Part shown: piece by piece, positions 53,508 through 62,544 of the stretch | How the letters are laid out: every line of letters begins with the position of its first letter | Position numbering within the stretch: position 1 is the first letter of the stretch | DNA from: Reticulitermes speratus | Lineage: Eukaryota; Arthropoda; Insecta; Blattodea; Rhinotermitidae | Length of the DNA: 64,000 nucleotides | Reading direction: 5' to 3' | NCBI GenBank assembly: GCA_021186555.1 | Contig: JAJKFL010000026.1 | Coordinates: 6,877,209 to 6,941,208, forward strand | The notes under the pieces: generated by a model | Seen by the model: the letters and a program-made list of their open reading frames with translations, nothing else | Told to the model about the DNA's origin: nothing | Databases searched by the model: none | Translations under genes and position numbers: made by a program

Positions 53508-53590
53508 GATAGTGCTGCTTCAAGCGGAGGCCAAGGGAAGCTAACATATTTCACGTATTTCCCTTGGCCTCCGCTTGAGGCAGCACTATC
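53508..53590. repeat. Fold-back hairpin with 32-bp arms
   Basis: Arms at 53508-53539 and 53559-53590 are inverted complements with one mismatch; the stem contains 'aagcggaggccaagggaa'. Spacer of 19 nt. It is G/C-richer than its surroundings and not related to the other fold-back family. Confidence 0.93.
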
Positions 53591-53934
53591 GATTTCAGCG
53601 TTTTGTCTCTTATTTACACGCTGCTTCTGATCCGTAGGTTTCCGACAGAAATTACCCAGCATCAAGCATTTGTAAGTGTAAATTTTAGTGTTTATTAAGA
53701 TTAAGATGCTGTAATTTTTGTTGATTAAATATTTTACTGCTTGTACGTTCGAAGTATTCGCACGGGTAAACTAGTAAAGTTTATGTTATTAGACCATAAT
53801 ACCTGTATTTTGTGGTTCATTTACTACACTGTCAGCATATCAGAATACGTATATGGTTTCGACAGTACGAAGCCTGGCGAATGACAACTTGGGAAGGATT
53901 TAGAAGACAGTTTTCATGACAAGATCGTGGTACT
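53591..53934. other. No recognisable feature
   Basis: Nothing recognised. Confidence 0.45.
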
Positions 53935-54068
53935 GTCCTAGCTTTTCCCTGGGCAGACTGAGGAAAATTACGAATATGAATATGGCCAATGTCCCAGTTG
54001 AGATTCGAACCAGGAATATTCCAAATATAAATCCAGAGCTTTAACGATACACCAAACAGCTATGTTCT
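53935..54068 (-). mobile_element. SINE-E, best copy
   Basis: Minus strand: tRNA-like head 'catagctgtttggtgtatcg' with B-box 'cctggttcgaatctcaactg', then 'cgtaattttcctcagtctgc' and 'ccagggaaaagctagga'. Fragments with the same 'ctgaggaaa' block are at 0.7 and 30.4 kb. Confidence 0.65.
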
Positions 54069-54139
54069 GTTATCTGTTGGGAAGGTATCAGAAGAAGGGC
54101 AAACATTAGCGTAACATACATTTACTTGGTAATCTGTAT

Positions 54140-54687
54140 TTTTTTTTCCAATGGCTCGACAGCCCCTTGGGGGCCTAGGCCGCCTCGTTTTTCGAGGCTT
54201 CACGATCACACACATTTAGACACACCACACTCGGTAGGACTCCTCTAGACGAGTGACCAGCTCGTCGCAGAGACCTCTACCTGACAACACACAACACTCA
54301 CAACAGACAGACATCCATGCCCCCGGTGGGATTTTTTTTTTTTACTAATTCCTGGGTTTTCCCCTTTGTTCCATTTTTGTTCTGCATTAATCCTTTTTTC
54401 GTCCTTTCATGTCACTTACGGTCCACAACCGTCTTTTTACAACACAACACAAACATCCATGCCCCCGGTGGGATTTTTTTTTTTTTTTAATTCCTGGGTT
54501 TTCCCCTTTGATCCATTTGTACTGTTTGAAGTCCTTTTTGTCCTGCATGTCACCTTATGTTTCATGCTATTGTCCATACATCTAACACAACACAAACATC
54601 CATGCCCCCGGTGGGATTCGAACCCACGATCCTAGTAAGCGAGCGGCCGAAGACCCACGCCTTAGACCGCACGGCCACTGGGATCGG
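54140..54687 (-). mobile_element. Triple composite SINE-A
   Basis: Minus strand: head + body 2 + poly(A), then a headless body-2 unit starting ATCCCACC + poly(A), then a headless body-1 unit starting ATCCCACC and its tail. Junctions lie at about 54474 and 54332, both at T-loop position A59. The perfect 14-bp duplication TTGGTAATCTGTAT at 54126-54139 and 54688-54701 shows that the three-part structure inserted as a unit. Confidence 0.95.
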
Positions 54688-54762
54688 TTGGTAATCTGTA
54701 TGCGGCTGTAAAATCCTAAGAGAAAACTTTTCTAGTGCCTGACTTTATTGCTTGCATCGCAG

Positions 54763-54826
54763 CGGTGATTATGGTGGAGTGGCGACATTACCCAGATACG
54801 TGTTCTTTGAGCCCAACTACGAGCAG
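54763..54826 (+). CDS. Candidate internal exon of an unidentified gene
   Basis: A 64-nt segment with an excellent acceptor (branch-like 'cctgac', then 'tttattgcttgcatcgcag') and donor (GAGCAG|GTAAGA). After one base (C) that completes a split codon it reads GDYGGVATLPRYVFFEPNYE followed by Q, ending on a codon boundary. Its base composition and codon use differ from the AT-rich surroundings. The phase fits the exon at 29740-29942, giving ...IQYLT-GDYGG... across the splice. If they are neighbours, the intron is about 24.8 kb and contains the NPF receptor on the same strand. Protein not recognised. Confidence 0.55.
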
Positions 54827-55069
54827 GTAAGAAGTGCCACAGAATGGCGAGACATTTTGTGGCACAATTTATGACTTGCACGAACTTTATTTTACACGTC
54901 AAAGTTTCAGCGTTTCGAGAACTCCGCTGTTAGTGCTCGTGTTTCATCTGACAAAGATACGCAACGACTAGATACCGGTTAGATGACAGATGTTTAACAC
55001 TTATGTATTTAAAAGTTTATTTATGTTTATATTTTAATCAATTCATTGCTTTTAACATTCATTTCCTGT

Positions 55070-55310
55070 ATACCAGGATCCATTACACAACAAATGCGAG
55101 CATTTTCCTGGTTGAAATTTTACATCTTTGTATTGTGTACATGGATTGCTAGTTCGGTTTTCTGAAGTGTTACTGTAATGTTATTCCCTGATGATGAACC
55201 CATAAGGGATCGAAACATGTAGCAGTGGTCAACGTGATATTGTAATATAAAATATATGGGAACAATATGGCGCATTTTGTTGGACTGATTGTTGTGAGTT
55301 GTTTAACTTG
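55070..55310 (+). repeat. Fold-back family, single end
   Basis: It aligns with the right arm of the element at 22.9-23.1 kb: 'gtataccaggatcca', 'attccctgatgatgaaccca', 'taagggatcgaaacatgtag', 'gggaacaatatggcgcattt'. The core has CTGATGA, T, GAACCC-ataa-GGGATC with one mismatch, GAAAC. Confidence 0.8.
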
Positions 55311-55817
55311 AGGTAGACAAAGGGATTTTTCTGTTCTGCAGTGGCTTAGATAAGGCCCTTGCGCACTTTGCGGAGCGGGGGAGGGGGGGGTCCTTGTGTC
55401 AGGGGGGTTTCCAAACGTACAGAATATGAGAACCTCTTTTGAGTTTTTTCCGGACTGGATTACATTCTTCTTGCAGAATGGACTATTCTGGATCTCTTTC
55501 ATGAAATCTGGGAGTAACTTCGCCAATAATTACACAGGGGATCCCATTTATAGAGTTGCGTGGGGCCCCTCCTACAGGGTACATATGCCACCGGTCTTCT
55601 GTACAAAATCCGAGACAGACCTGTGGCCAACCCAGCATAATATCACACAAATACAAATTACGTAAGAGTTTAGATGTTCTCACGGTGAAGCTGATGAATC
55701 ATGAATTCTTCCAGAATATCTACACGACTTCACACTTCAGAAGACTTGACTATACATGACAAATATTTCGAAGTACAGTATTAGTCTTGTGAAGTTAAAT
55801 CTACGCTTGAAAACGGG
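55311..55817. other. Open frames on both strands, not called
   Basis: Overlapping frames at about 55170-55680 on both strands show no recognised domain. A G-rich stretch lies at 55373-55410. Confidence 0.35.
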
Positions 55818-55949
55818 AATACAGCGCTAGGGTGGGAGAGATGCAATTGGAATACAGCGCTAGGGTGGGAGAGATGCAATTGGAATACAGCGCTAGGGTG
55901 GGAGAAATGCAATTGGAATACAGCGCTAGGGTGGGAGAGATGCAATTGG
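55818..55949. repeat. 33-bp tandem array, 4 copies
   Basis: Four nearly identical units (aatacagcgctagggtggga + gagatgcaattgg), starting at 55818, 55851, 55884 and 55917. Confidence 0.95.
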
Positions 55950-55989
55950 ATTCTCTATCCAAAATTACCTTAAATTTATTTTAGCTATA

Positions 55990-56205
55990 GTCTAAATACC
56001 CTAAAAAAAGAGACCATTTAGAAAACCCAGAAATAGGTGGATGGATAACATTAAATGCATCTTAAATACTCAAGACGGCAGGGCATGGACTGGATTGGGA
56101 CACGTGCCAGGCTCGTGTGAATGCGGCAGCAAACTTTGAGATTCCATCAAATGCGGTGAATTTCTGGGTTAGATGGGAAACTGTCAGCGTATCAAGAAGT
56201 TATGT
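55990..56205 (+). mobile_element. LINE-A 3' fragment, decayed
   Basis: Plus strand: RPFRKPRNRWMDNIKC (usually [16 protein letters not shown]), then 'gcatggactggattgggaca', 'gtgaatgcggcagcaaactt' and 'gcggtgaatttctgggttag' of the 3' UTR. Confidence 0.72.
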
Positions 56206-56299
56206 AGTTATACAGTCTACGTGCAGCAGGAGTCGCATTTATTTAAGGCTATGGGCGCTCAGAGTTAATCAGTTTAAGATTCCTATACGTTTTATTATT

Positions 56300-56556
56300 G
56301 CCGATCGCAGTGGCCGTGCGGTCTAAGGCGTGGGTCTTCGGCCGCTCGCTTACTGGGATTGTGGGTTCGAATCCCACCGGGGGCATGTCTGTCTGTTGTG
56401 AGTGTTTTGTGTTGTCAGGTAGAGGTCTCTGCGACGAGCTGGTCCCTCGTCCAGAGGAGTCCTACCGAGTGTGGTGTGTCTAAAGTGTGGTCGTGAAGCC
56501 TCAAAAAAATGAGGCGGCCTAGGCCCCCAAGGGGCTGTCGAGCCATTGAAAAAAAA
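56300..56556 (+). mobile_element. SINE-A, full length (body 1)
   Basis: Plus strand: head 'gccgatcgcagtggccgtgc', T-arm 'gtgggttcgaatcccacc', body 1, A tail. It lies at the left edge of a fold-back element. Confidence 0.92.
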
Positions 56557-56561
56557 TATAT

Positions 56562-57195
56562 ATATAAATTTTATTTGATGTATGTTAAAAAAATTATTAT
56601 TCAGACAACATGTTGCGACAAATCTTGGTCATTTTTAGGCCCTTCGTTAACATAAAATGTAAAAATACAATTGCATTAAACGTGTTGAATAATTTAGATT
56701 TAAATTTTACATTTAGTACGGTACATTCGTAACAATTACTGACTATAGTGGAGACGACAAGCACGTGTACCATGCTGAATGTAAAACACAGATCTCACAC
56801 GTTGAATGCAATCGTATTTTTACTTTTTATGATGACACAGGGCCTGGAGATGACCGCGTGATCGAAACATTTTGCTTGAAAAATCATTTATTGAACAGTT
56901 TTTCCCCCATGGCGCAACAGCCCCTAGTGGGGCAAGCCCTCCTCATTATCGAAGCTTTGCCATCACACTCAGACACACCACACTCGGTAGGACTCCTCTG
57001 GACGAGTGATCAGCCCGTCGCAGAGACCTCTACCTGACAACACACAACACTCACAAGACACAGACATCCATACCCTAGGCGGGATTCGAACCCACAATCC
57101 CAGTAAGCGAGCGGCCGTAGACCCACGCCTTAGACCGCACGGCCACTGGGATTGGGGAATTTATTGAACATACATCAAATAAAAATTGTGTTGAC
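56562..57195. repeat. Fold-back element invaded by a SINE-A
   Basis: Left arm: 'aattttatttgatgtatgtt' and 'caaatcttggtcatttttag' (reading into the element). Right arm: 'cctggagatgaccgcgtgat', 'cgaaacattttgc' and, after a SINE-A insertion, 'aacatacatcaaataaaaat'. The outer ends are inverted complements; the middle is AT-rich. Confidence 0.65.
56898..57158 (-). mobile_element. SINE-A (body 1) nested in a fold-back
   Basis: Minus strand, full length. The perfect 12-bp duplication ATTTATTGAACA at 56886-56897 and 57159-57170 rejoins the fold-back arm when removed. Confidence 0.94.
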
Positions 57196-57562
57196 TGTAT
57201 CTATTCTTTTGTAACACACTTAAAAAATTTCATATTCCCCAAGATCTACTGTATTTTCCCATTTAGCAGTCTCTAATCCTATTACTCTGCTCAATCCTCT
57301 CTGCTACTGGATATCAGGCACACTAATTGTTTTATTCGGCATAGAGGCCTTTTACCGTATATCCAACACTTGGTCGGGAGAATCTCATGTTTTGTGGCCA
57401 AACATCCAATGTGTCCGGTGCTGTTTTACCGCTAGGCACCCCTAACCTAAAGGTGAAGGCAACAAGTTCGTCCGAAACGCTGGGATCTGTCTACAAACAT
57501 ACATGATGTCCAATCGCAGAGGACGACCATATTTAATGACAGTATGAAACAATTTCTAGAAT
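57196..57562. other. No gene; faint fold-back core
   Basis: 'cgtccgaaacgctgggatct' (57469-57488) is a diverged core. Nothing else recognised. Confidence 0.35.
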
Positions 57563-57573
57563 ATATACTCTGG

Positions 57574-57820
57574 ATTGGTCACATCTTGCATAGAAACTGC
57601 CTTCTAAAACATGTCATTGAAGGAAAAATAGAGGGAAGGATAGAATGGACAGGAAGACGAGGAAGAAGATGTAAGCAGCTACTGGATGACCTTAAGGAAA
57701 AGAGAAGATACTGGAAATTGAAAGAGGAAGCACTAGATCGCACTCTGTGGAGAACTCGCTTTGGAAGAGGCTATGGACCTGTCGTAAGACAGACTGCAGA
57801 ATGAATGAATGAATGAATGA
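57574..57820 (+). mobile_element. LINE-C 3' end, 5'-truncated
   Basis: Encodes IGHILHRNCLLKHVIEGKIE, TGRRGRRCKQLLDDLKEKRR, YWKLKEEALDRTLWRTRFG and RGYGPVVRQTAE, stop, (GAAT)n tail. The frame is open. The perfect 11-bp duplication ATATACTCTGG lies at 57563-57573 and 57821-57831. Confidence 0.93.
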
Positions 57821-57989
57821 ATATACTCTGGTAAATTTTCCCGTGCAAGTAATGTAAAATCTGTTTTTAAATCAGACTCATCGTTTAGAGCGAAAAGCAG
57901 TAATCGCCGTGCAATAAATTGCTGTATAGTAAAGCCCTCGTGAGGAATCGGCAGCTGTCATAGGCAGTGCCATTCGCGTATGAGATATT

Positions 57990-58140
57990 ACGTCAGCTGT
58001 ATCACTCCAGACATTATTTCCGGCAGTTATATTACTCAAGAGTCCAACTCTTGACCCGTGAACATGGGACCGATACGTTGTCCCGAAACGTCGGTAAACA
58101 ATTACCAGACGCCGCTCCGTAATATCCCAGAAGAGCGCAG
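57990..58140 (+). repeat. Fold-back family, single arm
   Basis: 'cttgacccgtgaacatggga', 'ccgatacgttgtcccgaaac', 'gtcggtaaacaattaccaga', 'taatatcccagaagagcgca'. Closest to the copies at 5.2 and 18.7 kb. Confidence 0.82.
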
Positions 58141-58919
58141 TACTTATAACGCTATTTCAATCACCTTTCAATTGTAATTCTCTCTTAAATCTTCTATCCA
58201 TTTCGTTTATCCATATTTATTATACTTCTTATAGCAAATATAAGACGTTTTATGTACTATTAAACTGGGTTAACATCAGGCGACTCCGTCCTAACTTTAC
58301 ATTTAATACGGCGTCAGAATCAATTCTGTACTGACCTGACAAAATTACATTACATTTATCTGGCCACTGGACTTGCCTGTTGTCTGGCTTTAAACAAAAT
58401 AACATTGTACATAGTTACAGAAACCGGGCCTATTGGCGTCTCCCGTGAAACGGTGGGGAGGCACCTTCTGTATTGAATCTAATGAAAAAAAAATCAGTCC
58501 TTTGTTCGACTATTTTATTACGAGAATTATACGAAAAACATAAACACACCCTGTATGAACAGCCTAGAGCTCTTCTGACATTAATCCTCCACACCCCAGC
58601 AGTTGCTTTATTACCACCACATTGTCTATACTTTTTTATGTATTTGAGAACAAATGGTGATTATGTCCACAATCATTCTTAACTGTTTACTGCGCGGTAC
58701 GAGCTGAATGTTTAAACACAGTTGAGGCTAATCTTAGTTCCCAAAGGGTTAAAGCAGGCCGTATATACGTCTACCACTGTGCTTGGAAGATACAACGTGA
58801 ATTCTAATACATCCCGGATTTTTAGTGCATGATGTACCAGCGCATCTGCGGTACGATTTACGTTTTTAGCGTGTTTATGTACGACGCACCATGTGAATGA
58901 GATAACTTATAAAAAGCGT
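58141..58919. other. No recognisable feature
   Basis: AT-rich DNA; nothing recognised. Confidence 0.45.
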
Positions 58920-59150
58920 CTACCACTTATATGATCCTTTGAACTTGCTGCCAACTTCACGCACGAAATGGGTGCTGTACAATTCGTTACCGTAAATCAA
59001 ATAAACATTCCTGCCTGCATTGCCGACATAAAGTGCACACTCGTCTGAGAAGGTAGCTGATGTCTCATCGTGACCGTCAGAGGGCTTTGCCATAGTCCGA
59101 TGCCAACACAAGTTCCTATCATTCCGTTTATTGATGCATTAATGGCCTCA
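58920..59150 (-). pseudogene. Tc1/mariner-like transposase fragment
   Basis: The minus strand reads ATFSDECALYVGNAGRNVYL and further residues to FVREVGSKF, resembling the first catalytic Asp region (FSDE...) and the 'GxVNRxNxxYW' block of Tc1/mariner transposases. No terminal repeats recognised. Call based on the motif only. Confidence 0.5.
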
Positions 59151-59419
59151 AAATTAAAACCCACAGGTCTGAATTAATCTCAACAATACAAAAAGAAAGT
59201 TTAGTTCCTGGCTCACAATAAACACAGCGCCCACATAAAAAAATTACACGATAAATTTTTAAACAAAATAATCGCTGTATATTGAGGCACTCAAATGAAA
59301 CACATTAATACAGGGTGTGGATACAGGATCTGCGGAAAAATGAAGAGAGTTTTAACGTTACAGCAGGCGAGGTATAAGCGATGTGGCTATTAAATAACGA
59401 CACTGTTAATAAATTTATT
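59151..59419. other. No recognisable feature
   Basis: Nothing recognised. Confidence 0.4.
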
Positions 59420-59432
59420 ATATATGTATTTT

Positions 59433-59822
59433 TTTCCCCAATGGCTCAAGAGCCCCTAGGGGGCCAAGGCCTCCTCATTATCGAGGCTTCACGATCATAC
59501 ACTTTAGACACACCACTCTCTGTAGGACTCCTCTGGACGAGTGACCAGCCCGACGCAGAGACCTCTACCTGACAACACACAACAATCACAAGAGACAGAC
59601 ATCCATGCCCCCGGCGGGATTTTTTTTTTCTGTCCGGGGTTTTTCCCCTTTGTTCCATTTTTGTACTGTATTAAATCCTTTCGTCCTTCATGTCACTTAT
59701 GTTCCATACTACCGTATAACACAACACAAACATCCATGCCCCCGGCGGAATTCGAACCCACAATCCCAGCAAGCGAGCGGCCGTAAACCCACGCCTTAGA
59801 CCGCGCGGCCACTGAGATCGGC
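59433..59822 (-). mobile_element. Composite SINE-A (head + body 2 + body 1)
   Basis: Minus strand: head, body 2, poly(A), then a headless unit from ATCCCGCC (junction at about 59620) into body 1. The duplication ATATATGTATTTT (59420-59432) / ATACATGTATTTT (59823-59835) flanks the whole. Confidence 0.94.
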
Positions 59823-59835
59823 ATACATGTATTTT

Positions 59836-60092
59836 ACCGCCTTCAAAGTACAGTAAAGCATCGATTATCCGTCAACAAATTATCTTCAGTTTCTATCAAA
59901 CGTGACGGTGGCGAGCCACTATGTGTGAGAGGTGTCGGAGGAACAGCACATATGTTCCTTATCACATGGTGTGTAGTGTGTAATTAAGATAGCATTTTTC
60001 TGAATCTTGACCTATTCTGTAATGCTCATACGTAACTACATGTAGGTTACTGTAGTATGTAATATCATAAAGACTTATTTGTTGAGAACTAA
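59836..60092. other. No recognisable feature
   Basis: Nothing recognised. Confidence 0.4.
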
Positions 60093-60656
60093 CAGTGATT
60101 GAGGTTAGCTCTATCTAAGGGACCCAACAGAAGGTCCAGTGATTGAGGTTAGCTCTATCTAAGGGACCCAACAGAAGGCCCAGTGATTGAGGTCAGCTCT
60201 ATCTAAGGGACCCAACAGAAGGTCCAGTGATTGAGGTTAGCTCTATCTAAGGGACCCAACAGAAGGTCCAGTGATTGAGGTTAGCTCTATCTAAGGGACC
60301 CAACAGAAGGTCCAGTGATTGAGGTTAGCTCTATCTAAGGGACCCAACAGAAGGTCCAGTGATTGAGGTTGGCTTTATCTAAGGGATCCAACAGAAGGTC
60401 CAGTGATTGAGGTTAGCTCTATTTAAGGGACCCAACAGAAGGTCCAGTGATTGAGGTTAGCTCTATCTAAGGGACCCAACAGAAGGTCCAGTGATTGAGG
60501 TTAGCTCTATCTAAGGGACCCAACAGAAGGTCCAGTGATTGAGGTTAGCTCTATCTAAGGGACCCAACAGAAGGTCCAGTGATTGAGGTTAGCTCTATCT
60601 AAGGGACCCAACAGAAGGTCCAGTGATTGAGGTTAGCTCTATCTAAGGGACCCAAC
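60093..60656. repeat. 44-bp tandem array, about 12.8 copies
   Basis: Units start cagtgattgaggttagctct, continue atctaagggacccaacagaa and end ggtc. Most are identical, with rare changes ('ggctttatctaagggatcca'), so the array is young or homogenised. Confidence 0.97.
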
Positions 60657-60679
60657 ACAGTAGGTGTCTCCCTCCCCCT

Positions 60680-60730
60680 TCACCTGAGGACGGAAACAGA
60701 TCCAGCTTCCGAAACGTCGTGTTATCTAGT
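60680..60730 (+). repeat. Fold-back family core next to the 44-bp array
   Basis: 'cacctgaggacggaaacaga', then 'tccagcttccgaaacgtcgt': CTGAGGA, C, GGAA...TTCC, GAAACGTCG with a perfect 4-bp stem. Confidence 0.6.
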
Positions 60731-61760
60731 TATTTTAGATTTCCGGACGATGTACAAAGTCCAGAAACCCATTAGTTCTCAATGTTACGTACCGTCGTCA
60801 GAACCTTTTAGAAGTTACTCCTATTTGTATCACGCAGTGTGCAATTTTTAAGCACCTGCACTCTTATATGCCTATTCTCGTATCCGCCATTTCTTCGTTC
60901 CCGACCCCCGACGGATAATCGACGTTTCACTGTAATTTCCATCGGAAACCAGCCCTCGAAGCATCCCCTTGCACTCTCATTTTGTAAGCGTAGTTTAAGT
61001 AGTTCTGACGTCTACTCTAGGCATCTCACGTAAAAACCCGAAGGTTTAGTTGGGTGTGTTCTTTAATTCCACAAGAAATCTGATGTCGAGGTTTCGGGTT
61101 ATGTCGAATGTGACCTTGTGGCTGTGTTTAACGACGTTTAAAACAAAAGCACTGCCTTCGAAACGTCACGGAATACTAGCCTAACGAGGAACAGAATCCT
61201 CAACAAACCGCTGCGAGAATCTCGAATCTCGCTAATTTGTGTTTGTTTTGTATTTAAGTTTCTGTCAATAATGACAACGGTAAGTTAAACAAGAGAGAAA
61301 ATGTCCGTATCACGTTACAATGACGCGCTGTAGGATCTTTGGATCCTGGAACGTTCTCAGATTGTCACACGATTTAATCTAACGTGGCGACAATTCGTTA
61401 TTGGTCACAATTTTGCATATGTTATACCATGTTATTACCGTGTATAGTAATCTGTTATTATATTTTTTGATGAATACATTATTTATGTCTGTGTTGATGT
61501 TGTCTATTTTATATACTGGTCTTACATAACCTCAAATATTCACGGCGTCGAAACGTTTTGTAATTGCTGACTTATAACCAATATTTCGTACAAAACTTGC
61601 ATATATATTGATAATTTATCAAAATACCTAATTTTAAATTCTAAGACATAATGAATAAACAAAAATTATGATCCCAAGTTCTTATGCATCACGTAAATCG
61701 TGGAAAGAAAAAAAAATCGAAGGTGCAGAGGAATGTGACGTAATAACACGAATAATATGC
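60731..61760. other. No recognisable gene
   Basis: Two weak core-like words ('ccttcgaaacgtcacgg', 'ggcgtcgaaacgttttg'). Otherwise nothing recognised. Confidence 0.4.
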
Positions 61761-61802
61761 CATTGGATTATGACGTCATTCTGCAGTCGGTGTATATATA
61801 GA
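61761..61802 (+). promoter_or_regulatory. Promoter-like cluster: ATTGG, CRE, TATA box
   Basis: ATTGG (61762-61766), the perfect CRE palindrome TGACGTCA (61771-61778) and TATATATAG (61793-61801) lie within 40 bp in a typical promoter order. No coding region follows that I can recognise, so this may be coincidence or serve a non-coding transcript. Confidence 0.3.
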
Positions 61803-61914
61803 GACGATTATTTCTTAGGTTTTCGAGGGTTCTGTGTATTTAATGAAATTGTCTCATAAACGAAACGATTTTCGGAAGAAGGGTGTTCGACGTGGAATGC
61901 ATTTTGATTTCCCC

Positions 61915-62172
61915 CCCACGACTCTCACCTGAAACGTTTTTTTTAACCCAAGAAGAATGAAGCGAGATGTTACAATAAACTTTATACAGCTGTTCTTCTG
62001 TCCAATTTGAACAAAACTTGAACCTTATCGAGACAATTGAATAAAGTATCCAATATATAATTTCACTAAATCCTTGTAGCGGGAGTCGAGTCCTTCCATG
62101 CGTACAAACAGACGGACAGACGGACAGTCATGACGAAGCTAAACGTTCCTTTTCGCAACTTAGCGGACGCGC
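61915..62172 (-). repeat. R-family repeat, copy 3
   Basis: Minus strand: 'aggcgcgtccgctaagttgc', 'gcttcgtcatgactgtccgt', then 'atctcgcttcattcttcttg' and 'gaaacgttt'. The order matches copy 1 at 16.2-16.5 kb. Confidence 0.65.
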
Positions 62173-62289
62173 CTAAAACCGTTTATAAAGCAGAATCTAT
62201 TAGTTTAAGTCAAAACCAAAAAATGCACAAGATTATTAAGAAGCATAAGATTTTATATTGGTCTCACTGTGCATTTTTACAATTCACTG

Positions 62290-62445
62290 TTAAAAAAATG
62301 CACTTCATTTTCACTTTAATATGTATTAATTTACCCCTACAGATATTTCGGTTTTATGTAAAACCATCTATGTAGGGGTAAATTAATACATATTAAAGTG
62401 AAAGTGAAGTGTATTTTTTTTTGGTTTTTAAACAGTGAAGCATAA
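62290..62445. repeat. Fold-back palindrome, ~70-bp arms
   Basis: The left arm contains 'cactttaatatgtattaatt' and 'tacccctacaga'. The right arm contains 'tgtaggggtaaattaataca' and 'tattaaagtgaaagtgaagt'. The centre has 'atttcggttttatgtaaaac'. The arms match apart from a few indels in the T/A runs. Confidence 0.88.
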
Positions 62446-62544
62446 GATGTCTTATGACTTAAACTCACGATCAAATGCACGGTACATACAATATAAAAAA
62501 TTAGAATCTATTAGATCTGCCCAACATTCCGTCAACATAATGAG

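Noticed and set aside
55170..55680. Overlapping frames of 90-118 codons on both strands
   Set aside because: Low-complexity G-rich stretch and no recognised domain. Frames on both strands suggest chance.
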